Part shown: positions 53,307 through 64,000 of the stretch, piece after piece
How positions within the stretch are numbered: the first letter of the stretch is position 1
How the letters are laid out: each line of letters opens with the position of its first letter
Source of the DNA: Apostichopus japonicus
Taxonomy: Eukaryota > Echinodermata > Holothuroidea > Aspidochirotida > Stichopodidae
Direction of reading: 5' to 3'
NCBI RefSeq assembly: GCF_037975245.1
Contig: NC_092569.1
Location: 27,969,668 to 28,033,667 of the forward strand
Length of the DNA stretch: 64,000 bases
Translations under genes and position numbers: made by a program
The notes under the pieces: generated by a model
Databases searched by the model: none
What the model saw: only the letters and a program-made list of their open reading frames with translations
Told to the model about the DNA's origin: nothing

Positions 53307-54486
53307 GCGATTTATATAAATATGCATACATTACCAGTCATCCAATCGGTGATTTTGATTCACCCTGTCCGCGATTTTGTTTATCAAGAAAATTTCCTTA
53401 GCTCAGAATACTTACGTAACCGTCCAAAGTTAAAAACGATGTTTTACATCTTCGTGCCGTAGCATATACACCGTTGTCCAATCATCTTTAGCGATAGTAA
53501 ATCTTTTTGTTTGTCATAAGGTCTCTGCCAATCACAGACAGGTTTAGAGAAGCCTGAAAGAAACATCTCAGGAACTTCCACTATAACTTTTTAACTTGTA
53601 TCTTTCTTTCTTTCACTGGAATGCCAATACGTGAAGTAGACATATACGTACAAGGTCGGTCGCTAGGTTCATTGCACTCTCTTGGGTACAAAAGCACTGA
53701 CATCTTAAAAGAGTCGAAACATGCACGCATAGGTCTTCTACCATGAAAGGGTTTTGTCAAAAGGGGATTAGACTATATCAAAGAATATAATTAATGTATT
53801 GGGGATACCTTTGTGCTTCGTTTATGTACTGGACTAAAGACACCTGGAATGGCTCGGCGATCAATAATAACCTCTTACCAATCACAGCTTATGAAAAGAG
53901 CATGCGTGTTAGATGGTTTAACAAATAAACATAGTTGTGGTAAAGTTAGAGGGCCTCCTTTTCCGATTTATGTAGCAGCAATAAGGAGTTATTCAGCTGG
54001 AGGCAAACGGACTTAGCTGACAAAGCTTTACGTGTTTAGCTTGCTTCTCAGAGGAATCGGATTAATTAAAAGGAAATGAATTCCAGATAGAACAAATGAG
54101 ATGATATGACATCATCTTTTGCTTTCTTCTTTCCTTTAAGATAATTGTTTGTAAAGTTATTTTTATCATTGTCAAAAGGAACAAAATCCATTTTATTAAG
54201 TTCTAAAAGCAACTTAAAAGGTTTTTTTTCTATAATGATTTGACTAATCTCATATATAGGCCTAAATGCACATTTTATAGTGTGGCTGTGTAAAGTAGCA
54301 TTTTATCACAATGTTTTACAAAATATTCATAGTTGTAAGTGTAGATCCCAGGGCCGAAGGCAGGCGTGGGGAGGAGGAGGGAACATTTATCTGATTCCTG
54401 CCCCTCCCCCGCATCCCCTGCCCCAACTTCGTCGGAGTTCATAGATGTAATACACTATTCGAACCCTCTGGGTATATATAATCAGC

Positions 54487-54594
54487 GACCATGGTATAGT
54501 TGGTTAGGGTATCCGCATATAGAGCGGGTGACCCGGTTTTGAATCCCGGTGGAGCTGCTGGAAGTTCCTTCCCTGTTCTGGATTTTCCAACTAA
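54487..54594 (+). mobile_element. tRNA-derived SINE, family B, copy 2
   Basis: ACCATGGTATAGTTGGTTAG matches a Pol III A box, and GGTTTTGAATCCCGG a B box 35 bases later, followed by GAAGTTCCTTCCCTGTTCTG. The same order and text is found in antisense at 52084-52172. Confidence 0.78.
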
Positions 54595-56247
54595 GTTAAG
54601 TAATTTATACAGCAGAGAACGAACACAAACATTAACACTATACACAAAACTTTATAGCAAGAAATATCAGCAAAAATACACAAAAGAGTAAAATAGTTTT
54701 ATAGTTCAAACAATGTCACTGCTCCATCTTTTTCTCATTCTACATTTTATTTGTTTGGCCTTGTCTATAGCTTTCAATTATTTTGACATATCGAAGTGAG
54801 AGACACACGGGACTATATCCAAATGAGTGGTGTGGGGTGGGGGAGGGGTGGGGTGGAGATGGGGAATGATCCTCTCTTCTGAATATGTTTTTGTCACTAA
54901 TAATTAGCGAAACACATTTTTTTTTTTTGCACAAAGACAAGGAAGCCTGCATATCGGAGACGTTCAGAATGACAGCGAGGTGATACCATTATTTTATACC
55001 GATGCCGGTCCGCAGATAAGCACTGATATATTGATGTAATTTTCAGTATATATCGATACATGAATTTTTATGCTCCCACTTACGAGAAATCCTGCAGTCT
55101 CCGTCACTGCTATCCATATTTTACGTGACTATAGAACGGGTTCACTTGTACTTTTTCTTTTATTTCCATGAACCAAGATTAGTTTAGAGACCTTCCTTAA
55201 ATCTGGCTGTGGGTTAATAGAGTGCTTATGACGATATAATCTCTTATTGAAAAGAAAACAAAGTGTACTTTTGATACTTACGTTAATTCACTAACGCACT
55301 AAAGGGCATACTCTTAAAGCAAAAAAATAGGTAAGCAAGGAAGAAAGAGAAAGAGGCATTTGTCCCGGCTAAGCAGATTAAGTCGTCTTTCTTTATAAAA
55401 ATTGAATTGAAATGTTTCAAAAGCTGATCGATACAGACCTATTTGTCAGTTTCTTAAGCTCCTTATAAACCCTAATAGGGGAACCAACCTAAATCTGTCC
55501 AGCGCAATCGATTAGCCTAGGCTGCTAGCAGTGTATCTTGAACTGAACAAATAGAGAGAACATCTCGTAATCGATTTTCAACCCCACCCCCTTTTCTTTA
55601 TAGCTGGTTACAGTTATGTACTCACCAAGTTTCATTAGTATGTTAGGGCTTTTAGTGTAACCGGAAAATATTGTCCCACCCGATCCTTAGACATGTAGAC
55701 TGATGTAGTCTAGATTGAAACTATAACTTTATCCCCGCCATTTATTAACCATGTTTAGGAATACTTCCTCCGTCCCTCTTATTTTAATGTTTTATGTGAC
55801 TTTCTGTTTGGAATAACTCTATTGAAAATCAAGTTTGCAAAGTTAATCCGTCATATATAGTTCTGTGTATATCCTATTTCGTCTGCCCATATACCACGTC
55901 AAGCAATTGCTATATATAGACTTCGCACTATGGCAGTAATTCAGTAGTTGTCTCTATAGATATGCTACAGAATAGAAATGACCCATTCCAACTTGTCTAT
56001 AAAGTTATGATACGTTCACTTAGTAATTGTCTGTCATTTCTACTTCTCCACCACCCCCACTCCCACCCCACCAATGCCCTTTACCATTTGCGTACATTAA
56101 TCCTTACATACTTTTAACTCTCCTCTTCATGCCGTCTACCATAATATGTTGAGTGTATTTACAGAGGGTTTGAGCAATATCTTAAATAACAGCCACGAGT
56201 GATTGCTGCGTTGGACGTTGGAAGGTCGGAGAAGGCTCGGAATTCAC

Positions 56248-56517
56248 ATGACAGACTTGGCAAAGTGTACTGTCGATGTGCATTCGAACTACAAAACGTT
56301 TAAAACTGCCATAAATCAAATTTCTTACATCCAACTATTTAAAGGGATAGAGCAGACTAACTGCGAGCGGGTCTTCAACAGAATCTTTGTTTTGGGGCAA
56401 AACAATGAAAAAATTGCAACAACCTTTGTCCTTTCAAATGTGCTAGAATATGAAGCCATGAAAGAGGCAATAACATCCCTCCCACGTCTCAAATGGAGCG
56501 GATTAGTTCAGGTGTAA
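56248..56517 (+). CDS. Unrecognised open frame, 89 residues
   Basis: Reads from MTDLAKCTVDVHSNYKTF through NCERVFNRIFVLGQNNEK to PRLKWSGLVQV and a stop. The composition is soluble and balanced, unlike the Ile/Tyr-rich repeat frames nearby. The frame extends upstream without ATG to 56203. I recognise no family. It could be a decayed transposon protein, a lone exon or chance; no poly(A) or promoter evidence was seen. Confidence 0.3.
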   Translation: MTDLAKCTVDVHSNYKTFKTAINQISYIQLFKGIEQTNCERVFNRIFVLGQNNEKIATTFVLSNVLEYEAMKEAITSLPRLKWSGLVQV

Positions 56518-57567
56518 ACGAGTAAACGTGAAAAAAAAGGCGAAAAGTGACAAAAAAGGTAGGAGTGTCATTGCAGCCTTGAAACTTGGACCCTAGTAAA
56601 ACACTTCCCCCTTGGTTAGTTAAATCAAAAAGGGCGTCTTTATTTACGTAATTTTCATAGTCCAAAATAAATTATTTTAATCTCGAAAATCAATGTCAGT
56701 ACAACATTCTACCGTGGCAAGAAAATTGGGGTAGAGGGCGGTATGCTACAAAATATGATTCGTTCTTTCACCTACCTGGCCATTATCAAATTATGTTACA
56801 TGCTAGTTACTGATTGCTCTATCCTTCTACTGCTACTACTACTAGTTGTACACTGTACGAGTTATTCGAATACTGTCCTAGTCTGCTCATCTGTCACGTA
56901 TGTTGTTTGAGTGAGAACGTTTGTTTTGTAATGCTGTGAATGTGCTTCACATTCTACTATATATCAGCTTGTATTTTGTTTGTAGACTCACAAGTTATGC
57001 CAACATTAAGTCACCAGTAACAGTTAAGTGAAGCCTAACCTACTGTAGGCTAAATATGCAACACTGCACTATGCTTACTCAGTGCTTTTGCCTAACTGGG
57101 CTAACGTAACATTGTTAGGCCTAGGCCATGTCCCAGAGTAACGTAGGATACCTCGGACGCTATGAAAATGATCAGCAGTAACTACCACCATAGTAAATAA
57201 GCCTGCTATCGTATTTTCTTTTTAACGAGACCTCTATGTGCTATATGTGTATATTTGTGGCAGAGGCACTCCGTTCAGAACAGGGCAGTACAGTAGTCTA
57301 GCCTGCATCTATTCTTAGTTCCTACTGTAGACTTAATGATGTAGGCTAAGCCTTAGGGGCTCCCGTTAGTTCATGGACCCATTAGTTTCCTCCCCTGAAA
57401 AATTTACTTTTTTTCCTACCCTGCTAGTAACGCTTTTAGGTGAGTAAAGTAATGTATTTTTTTCTGGAGACGAAAGAGTGAAGGCACATTGGCCTGGCTG
57501 TGTGGAAAGAGTTAATTTAGGTAGAAAAGCAACTAATAAATTTTATTCATGATGTAGGAGATTTTAG

Positions 57568-57639
57568 TGAAAGAAGGTATCATTTCAATGGACTCGGAGG
57601 CTATGCCGGAAGAGATATTTTTAGTAATTGAAGAAGCTG
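57568..57639 (+). other. Exon-like stretch upstream of NDUFS5
   Basis: Bounded by GATTTTAG and GTAAAT. It contains ATG at 57588 and MDSEAMPEEIFLVIEEA. If spliced to the NDUFS5 exon at 59246 its frame would stop at once (GAT TGA), so it would act as a short upstream ORF in a 5' UTR. Only the splice-site fit supports it. Confidence 0.22.
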
Positions 57640-57915
57640 GTAAATGTAGTAAATGACTTAGGGAGGAATAAAGTAATGTTCGTAATGTTCGTATACAGTC
57701 CTATGAACACAATCCGGCCTTTTCACAAACACTATTTATCTTCCAATCACAAATGAGGTTCACGGTCACATTTCCAATTTTCCTTCATACTAACACAACT
57801 TTCTTTAGCTTACTCTACAAAGAAAATAGGCCATCAATGCCTACACCAGAACAACAGTCTCCTCCCTTGAGAAAAGTATGTTAGTTTTCCTAACCAAACG
57901 CGTTATTTTCCTCCC

Positions 57916-58288
57916 TTAAAGGCATTGAAGACTCGCCCCAAACCATGTGCGGCCATCTGAAAAAGTTAACTTTCTGTTGCTTGCAAGTGACGTTTTGTTT
58001 GTGTCGCTACAAAATGCAGACAGTACAGTAATGAAACGTGATACCTTGTTATCTTTAGATGGACCTGAGATGTCCATCGCTCTATTGTTTGTACACAGTG
58101 CTGTGGGTACTGACTGCAGCTGTATGTACTGACTGTACACTAGTGTCTAATTACCGATGGTAGCAAGCTGTGTGTGTATTTTCTGGGATCGATAGTGGTG
58201 TCTAACACTTTTGTTACACCTCATTCAAAACTAGGTCTGATTACCGGCATTAGATGTTTCTTTTTGCGCTAATCTTCACACCCTTTAA
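57916..58288 (+). mobile_element. TTAA-flanked MITE, copy 2
   Basis: Same element and orientation as 22807-23171. Left end TTAAAGGCATTGAAGACTCG is identical; the right end CTTCACACCCTTTAA has one changed region (CTAATC for CGAGTC). Slightly longer, with a small insertion after CCCCAAACC. It lies about 1 kb upstream of the first NDUFS5 coding exon. Confidence 0.88.
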
Positions 58289-59259
58289 CATTACTTTCCT
58301 CCCTTAAATCTTTTCCTACAGTTATTCCACTTACTACATCTATTTTTCGACAAGGTCTAGTCAATAGGCCTAGTTATTGTTTCCAGGGAGTTGTGCAATA
58401 TTTGTTCAGAGTGGTGGTGTTGAAAACATTTTGGAGTCAAAATTTGGCATGTGCATGCAATAACCCTGTATCAAGCTTTACATTCAAATTGTGCAACATT
58501 ACTCAAAATATTGGGCTGTTACTGGCAAGTTATCTTCTTCAACTGCAATTTTGAAATCCCATCACCAAACCTAATTTTCTCATGATGTTTTTGAATCTTA
58601 AAGATGAAATACCTCTGACATATTCTATTTCTAGCATACTTTTCTTGCACACTTAAAAAAAATATCACTATAGGTATTATTTCGTACAAGAAAATTGTTG
58701 TTAATCTTAAGTTTTGTTTGTGTTTCAACCCTTACTTTTAATGCTGTTGTCGAGAATTCCCTAACGTCAGAGATCTCATTACTTAAACATACAGTAGGTT
58801 AGGTACTGTAATAGAGTTGGCAGTAGAGTTGACAGAAAAGTAGTTTCATATCTTCACACCAGAATAACATGATGAATAATGCCAAAGTTTATTATCGCTA
58901 GGTGGGTATCCATGACCCTATGGAAGTAATGAGCTCCATAATAAAAGTATTTTCAGTATCACAAATCTAAGTTGTACAGGGCTAAATATAGGGCTATGAT
59001 GGGTTAATATCTCGGATCTTTCCACCTTCCATTTGCCTTGTAGTAAATATATGGCCTTATTTTATCAAATCGTTTCATATATATCAAGTGATTTAATTGA
59101 ATGTCAAATTCTATTTAAATTCTGATATTCTGATATTTCATTGTTAACTTTGACCTGGTATCGGTATTTCACGATGTGCATATCATTTAACAGCATTCTC
59201 TGAATGTGTCTGAGTAATTATTGGCTCCTTTCCTTGCTTTTTTAGATTGAGCTTTCAAC

Positions 59260-60854
59260 ATGGTTCGAGAGTGGCTTCCTGAACTGTGGTTTGAGAAGCC
59301 ATTCCTTTACTCTGTGAAACCAATAAAACCTGGCTTACCAGTTCCCAAATGTGCAAACTTTGAAAAAGATTACTACAAGTAAGTTTACTATACATAGCAT
59401 TGAATGGAGAAGCTTTTTGCAGTGATTTTGATAAATTTGTGACTGTATCGATATGAAAGAATCCTAACATTGCAGCTCATTAGCTTTGCTAGACAAATTC
59501 ATAAATTCTGCAAGCCATGCAAAGAACTTAATATTTGACAGTTTTGCAGACTTGTGTTAATCATGATGTGTGTGAGTGAGGGGCAGGGGGGGGGGGATAT
59601 TGTTTTGTATTAATAATAATGATGGGTAGTTGTGTATACTTGTGTTAATCATGTTGTGTGTGAGGGTGGGGTGTATGAGGGGGGGGGGGAGATTTTTTTG
59701 TATTAATAATGATTGGTAGCTGTGCAGACTTGTGTTAATCATGATGTGTGTGAGTGAGGGACAGGGGGGAGATAGTTTTGTATCAATCATGATGGGTAGT
59801 TGTGTATACTTCTGTTAATCATGTTGTGTGTGAGGGTGGGGTGTATGAGGGGGGTATGAAAAGGGATTTAGATACAGTAGTTTTGTATTAATAATGATGG
59901 GTAGTTGTGCAGACTTGTGTTAATCATGTTTTGTGAAATGGGCAGGGTCATGGGAGGGGGGGGGTTGGTTGGATGGGGAGTAGGAGAGATATAGGTTTGT
60001 AATAATGATAGGTAGTTATGCAGACTGCTGTTAATCATGTTGTGGGGGCAGGGAGGGGATATTGTTTTGTATTAATAATGGTGGGTAGTTGTGCAGACTT
60101 GTGTTAATCATGATGTGTGTGAGTGAGGGACAGGGGGGAGATAGTTTTGTATCAGTCATGATGGGTAGTTGTGTATACTTCTGTTAATCATGTTGTGTGT
60201 GAGTGAGGGAGAGGGGGGAGATAGTTTTGTATCAATCATGATGGGTAGTTGTGATACATACTTCTGTTAATCATGTTATGTGTGAGGGTGGGGGTATGAA
60301 GGGGATTTAGATACAGTAGTTTTGTATTAATAATGGTGGGTAGTTGTGCAGACTTATGTTAATCATGTTGTGGGGGGGGGCAGGGAGGGGGATATTGTTT
60401 TGTATTAATAATGGTGGGTAGTTGTGCAGACTTATGTTAATCATGTTGTGGGGGGGGGGCAGGGAGGGGGATATTGTTTGTATTAATATTGGTGGGTAGT
60501 TATGCAGACTTGTGTTAATCATGTTGTGTGTGAGGGGCAGGTGGGGGGAGGGAGATAGTTTTGTATTAATAATGATGGGTAGTTGTGTTGTGTTAATCAT
60601 GCTGTGGGGGGGGGGGGGTGGGCAATGGGCAAGAGACAGGTAGGTTTGTATCCATAATGATGGATAGTTTTACAGTAGAGTTCACTGTTATGCCTAGAAA
60701 TGTCATTTAAATTCAGTAACATCTCATTCTCATCTTTCTCCCATCATGATCAATTCTTTTCAGATGTGCTGAAGGGGTAGGCTACAAAAGAGCGCAGAAA
60801 GAATGCCGACTTCAGATTGAAGACTTGATGGAGTGTTCTAGTGGAGCAAAAACT
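59260..60854 (+). CDS. NDUFS5: NADH dehydrogenase (complex I) iron-sulfur protein 5, first two coding exons
   Basis: Accessory 15-kDa-type subunit of mitochondrial complex I, located on the intermembrane-space side and held by two disulfides. Exons 59260-59378 and 60764-60854 join in phase to 70 residues. C31-x9-C41 and C54-x9-C64 form the twin CX9C motif. CAEGVGYKRAQKEC then IEDLMEC matches the family phrase ECAHGIGYTRAEKEC..DDFVEC. No targeting sequence is expected; import is by the Mia40 relay. The start is ATG 59260, 14 bases after an acceptor (TTTTTTAG, 59238-59245), so an untranslated exon lies upstream. Exon 2 ends in phase 0 at a GTAAGT donor. The remaining 30-40 residues, normally basic with a PPPHH-like end, were not found and probably lie past 64000. 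The N terminus diverges from vertebrate forms. Confidence 0.88.
59540..60630. repeat. Minisatellite in NDUFS5 intron, unit about 85-110 bases
   Basis: About 11 imperfect units, each with TTGTGTTAATCATGTTGTGT, a variable G-rich stretch (runs of G up to 13) and TTTTGTATTAATAATGATGG. Unit length varies with the G tract. The G-rich strand is the transcribed-sense strand. It ends about 130 bases before NDUFS5 exon 2. Confidence 0.93.
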
Positions 60855-61247
60855 GTAAGTTGCTTTATTTTATTGTAAGTGGCAGTAAAAGGCCCTCTGC
60901 CTTGTAATTAACAATTAATCTATCGTTAGAGTATTTCAACTAGATGCACAAGTAGTGTCCGATTACAGAATAAGATTCCCGGTAGCATTTTGAAGTGCAC
61001 TGCAAATTTTCATTGGTCGTCCGAGAAGACCAAATTTTTCAGCTTTGGAGTTCGTCCGACACTCCGACAGATAACTAGTTGTTCACATGAAATTCAGATC
61101 TATTGTATTTTGAAGGGAAGTTGTACTGGCTCAAAGCCGGTATTCTTGTCACCAAACCTAGTAAGCCTCTCTCCTACATTGTACATTACATATTGATCAT
61201 GCTCTATTTTGGTACTTATGTTTGGAGAACCAAACTTTCTGTTTTAG

Positions 61248-61259
61248 ACAACCAGAAAG
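61248..61259 (+). CDS. Candidate 12-base microexon of NDUFS5
   Basis: ACAACCAGAAAG lies between TGTTTTAG and GTAAGA, in phase 0 with exon 2, and would add TTRK after GAKT. Basic residues are expected here in the family, but so short an exon is unusual and no homology can decide it. Confidence 0.2.
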
Positions 61260-61522
61260 GTAAGATCACAGGTAGAGCTTAGTTCAAGTGGATGACTTGT
61301 TGACTAGTTGATTTTACCAATGATTTGTTGGACTTTCTCCTTCCCAATTTGATAATAATTGATGGGTAATAAAGTGCATGATCACATTCAGAGATGGACA
61401 TGTCTGCATATGTAAACAATGATTATGAAACCCATCAGATTTGAGTGAGAGTTCAGATATGCCCAAATCTCAGCGCTTGAAAAAAGGGAAAATAAAAAAA
61501 TGCCCTGGAAGTTGGAGGGGAA

Positions 61523-63280
61523 TGGGGATGCACCGGATCCAAATTTTTGGATCAGGCCGGAACCGGAGTTTGCCGGATAGTACATGAAATCTGGCCGGAT
61601 ATAATCCGGCCGGAACCGGATTTTTTCATTACACAAATGAAAATCATTAATAAGAAGTAAAAGTATGAAACAAGGAGTATTATTTTGGTTGATCTTTAGA
61701 AACAGTGGGTCAGGGTTGGCATTTTACCGGGAAAAACCTGTTTTTCCCACTAAGCGGTAAAAACCGGGAAAAACTGGTAAATACCGATAAAAACCGCCTC
61801 CGTCTCGAAAACTATTATTACTTGTCCGTAATATGCAGGGTCATCAGTAGGCACGATATTGTTTCATGACAGGCATATGTTATTGAATATGGGAGTTTCT
61901 TAGCTTCATTTTGAGCTATTTTATCACAACCTAATTCTACTTTTTGTGGAAAAAAGAGTATTTTTCATATTGCACATGTATAGTTATTCTTTCACGATCT
62001 CTTTAGCAGTATGCATTGCCTATTGCCCAAACCATTATGTCTACACTGGGACACTCACCCCTCCTAAATTCTTCAGGCCTATTATGTGCTCAGACAGTTC
62101 ATTAAATTAATACAGTAGGCAACATTCTATTGAGGAACAGGTTGGGAGTGGAAAAAGCAGCGAAACTTGTAGCTTGCTATAGGTATCTACAAGGGAAAGT
62201 AGAAGTGGACTGGTAGTCTGTGCCTACTGAAAACCTAAAGCACTTCAACCTGAAAGTATGCTATAGAAGGAGCTACAACATCAGACTCATAGTCTCATAC
62301 TGGACACTGTCATTAAAGCTCTGGGAATTATGTGTTTAAACGTCAGTTATTTACTCTGGAGGTCCAGCTAATATTCACTTTGCAAAATTGTTATGCTTGA
62401 CAGGTTGAACACTATACAGGTAGTTTTAGTGTCATGTAACTTATATTTTAAGACACAAAAACATGTTCATAGTTCATACTGTAGTTTGCAAGAATTTAAC
62501 AGAGTACACTCTATGTAGTTTTTATTGTTACTTGATAGATCTACTTGGCGAGCGAGTTGTAAAAGTTACACTGTGAATATGTTTGCTCACTTTCCATGTT
62601 TTTGTGATGGTGTTGCATTATATATATTAACAAAACAATGTGACATGTATAATATGACGAACCATAGCCCTAGGAGGCACCAACAGTTTGATACTTGTCC
62701 ATTCTCTAGATTATGGAATTATACATCTCGATAGGAAAATAAAGTTGGTTGATTTGAGCATCAAATACATTATTTATTTGAATTATTTATAATAGTCTAA
62801 TCGGTAAACTCACAAAGTTATAGATCATGGCTGCTCTTTGGATGTAACCCAACCCCTACCATAAGATGCCATTTTCTTGTAATTTCTATGCTCCTCCACA
62901 AGTTCCACATGAGTTTTTAGGAATTCTATATAATTTGAGGTTTTTCCCACTTATAGGTGGGAAAAACCTCCCGGTAAAAACCGGTAAAAAACTGGTTTTT
63001 ACCGGGCGGTAAAAACCGGCCAACCCTGGTCAGACCATTGAGAAAATTAAATTAAACATGTTAAACCTAATTTTTCCTTACTTTTAATGTTTTTATTAAA
63101 TTTTGGAAATGGTTTACAATTATTTAAGTTAATACCAACATTTTTTTAAGGAATAATTCAGGCCAGATTTTCAAAAAGATCCGGCCTGATTTTGAAAAAT
63201 ATCCGGCCGGACCGGAACCGGATAATTGCTCACTATCCGGACGGATAGTCCGGCCGGACTGGATATCCGGTGCATCCCTA
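61523..63280. mobile_element. hAT-type element with 8-bp target duplication, interrupted by another element
   Basis: Flanked by GAGGGGAA at 61515-61522 and 63281-63288. Ends TGGGGATGCACCGGAT and, inverted, TAGGGATGCACCGGAT. The subterminal parts carry many CCGGCCGGA words. The interior is split by the element at 61711-63028; without it the host copy would be about 440 bases. No transposase frame. Confidence 0.9.
61711..63028. mobile_element. DNA transposon nested in the element at 61523-63280
   Basis: Terminal inverted repeat CAGGGTTGGC/GCCAACCCTG, with subterminal GGTAAAAACCGG-type words on both sides. Flanking duplication is unclear (GGGTCA versus TGGTCA). The 1.3-kb interior has one 69-residue frame (62525-62734) with no transposase resemblance, so it is non-autonomous or decayed. 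Confidence 0.8.
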
Positions 63281-63288
63281 GAGGGGAA

Positions 63289-64000
63289 TGCTATTATGGG
63301 AAACAGTGTACACAGTGGTGATCGGCAGAATGAAGTGCAATCCTTCAACTATTACAATTAATTATTCAATTGCTCCAGACAGCCCATCACAAATTGTGCC
63401 CGTTGAGAAACGAACACAAGTCAAATGAAATCTCGTTGTTCTGGAATGATTAATGTGAGAACATGTGTGTTTATTAATTGGTCCTTACACTCAAGTGTGA
63501 AAGCCTGGGGGAGTACAAAACTTTGAAAACTTCCAGGGTTGCTTTCAAAATCTGGGGAATGTCCGCAGGGTAGCTATGAGAGACTTAAAGAGCATTAGAA
63601 CAGTATAGCATTTTAAAAATATAATCCATACTGCTACAGTACATGACAATATGTACCTCACGAAGGTTGTGAAATTTCAAGACAAATGTATCCTAGCTTG
63701 GCATCAGCAGTTCTTTATCATTTCCAGTGAGGCTGTAGGCCTAATTACTACAGTTGGTATTAAGCATCCTTCTGTGGTACTGTGGTAGCTATCACTAAAG
63801 TACAATATTCATAATATACTTACAATTCATTATCAGAACTGTTTTATTCTTTATCGTTAGTGTATGATCCTATCGTTTGGACACATTTAGAGTTCTATTG
63901 TTTGAAATGCTGTCAAAATTCCCTCTGTAAAACTTCAAAGGCTGAAGACTGAGATGAATTGGGTATTGCATGATTCATGACACAGATTGTATGTGATCCC
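63289..64000. other. Window end, presumed NDUFS5 intron
   Basis: AT-rich sequence with no exon recognised on either strand. If the NDUFS5 gene has a third coding exon it is not visible here. Confidence 0.5.

Larger units (their letters stand above)
53307..59245. other. P450 upstream region and 5' flank of NDUFS5
   Basis: The P450 promoter side starts at 53307 and the NDUFS5 untranslated first exon probably lies in the right half. It contains SINE B copy 2, an unrecognised frame at 56248, a MITE copy at 57916 and a TAGGCC-rich stretch at about 57030-57360. I see no other coding exon with a recognisable family. Confidence 0.55.

Overview
This is eukaryotic, animal nuclear DNA. It is AT-rich, its coding exons are short and separated by large introns, and the introns are full of minisatellites and small transposons. 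The gene families, the TAGGCCT-rich stretches and the transposon content suggest an invertebrate deuterostome, most likely an echinoderm. That assignment is inference; no species-specific marker was seen. Nearly all long open frames in the window are chance or repeat-derived, because the real genes are split into exons of about 60-800 bases.

Three genes can be read. (1) On the + strand from 795 to 30256 lies a complete 18-exon gene for TM9SF4, a nine-transmembrane Golgi/endosomal protein. All 18 exons join in phase into 622 residues, and the start codon appears to be alone at the end of exon 1. (2) On the - strand from 53256 to 37563 lies a complete six-exon microsomal cytochrome P450 of the CYP2 clan, resembling CYP1/CYP17. 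It has 545 residues, a TATA box and all the hallmark motifs. The two genes converge tail to tail across about 7.3 kb of UTR and intergenic DNA. (3) On the + strand from 59260 lies NDUFS5, a complex I accessory subunit with a twin CX9C fold. Its first two coding exons are present and the 3' end probably lies beyond the window.

The rest is mostly repeats. Several DNA transposons can be delimited to the base by inverted ends and target duplications: two hAT-type elements with perfect 8-bp duplications in the last P450 intron, an element nested inside another in the NDUFS5 gene, a pair of TTAA-flanked MITEs at 22.8 and 57.9 kb, and a longer TTAA-flanked element at 4.2 kb. There are LINE 3' ends at 7.1, 8.7 and 23.9 kb, the last starting in a perfect 32-bp hairpin, and two tRNA-derived SINE families with two copies each. 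Minisatellites have units of 79, 53, 45, 40, 30 and 97 bases. I found no operon, CRISPR array, rRNA or convincing functional tRNA.

The genes show no shared pathway: TM9SF4 acts in membrane trafficking, the P450 in microsomal mono-oxygenation and NDUFS5 in mitochondrial respiration. The most unusual items are the ATG-only first coding exon, the nested transposon, an orphan I-helix-like exon inside P450 intron 1, and a long fold-back in P450 intron 2.
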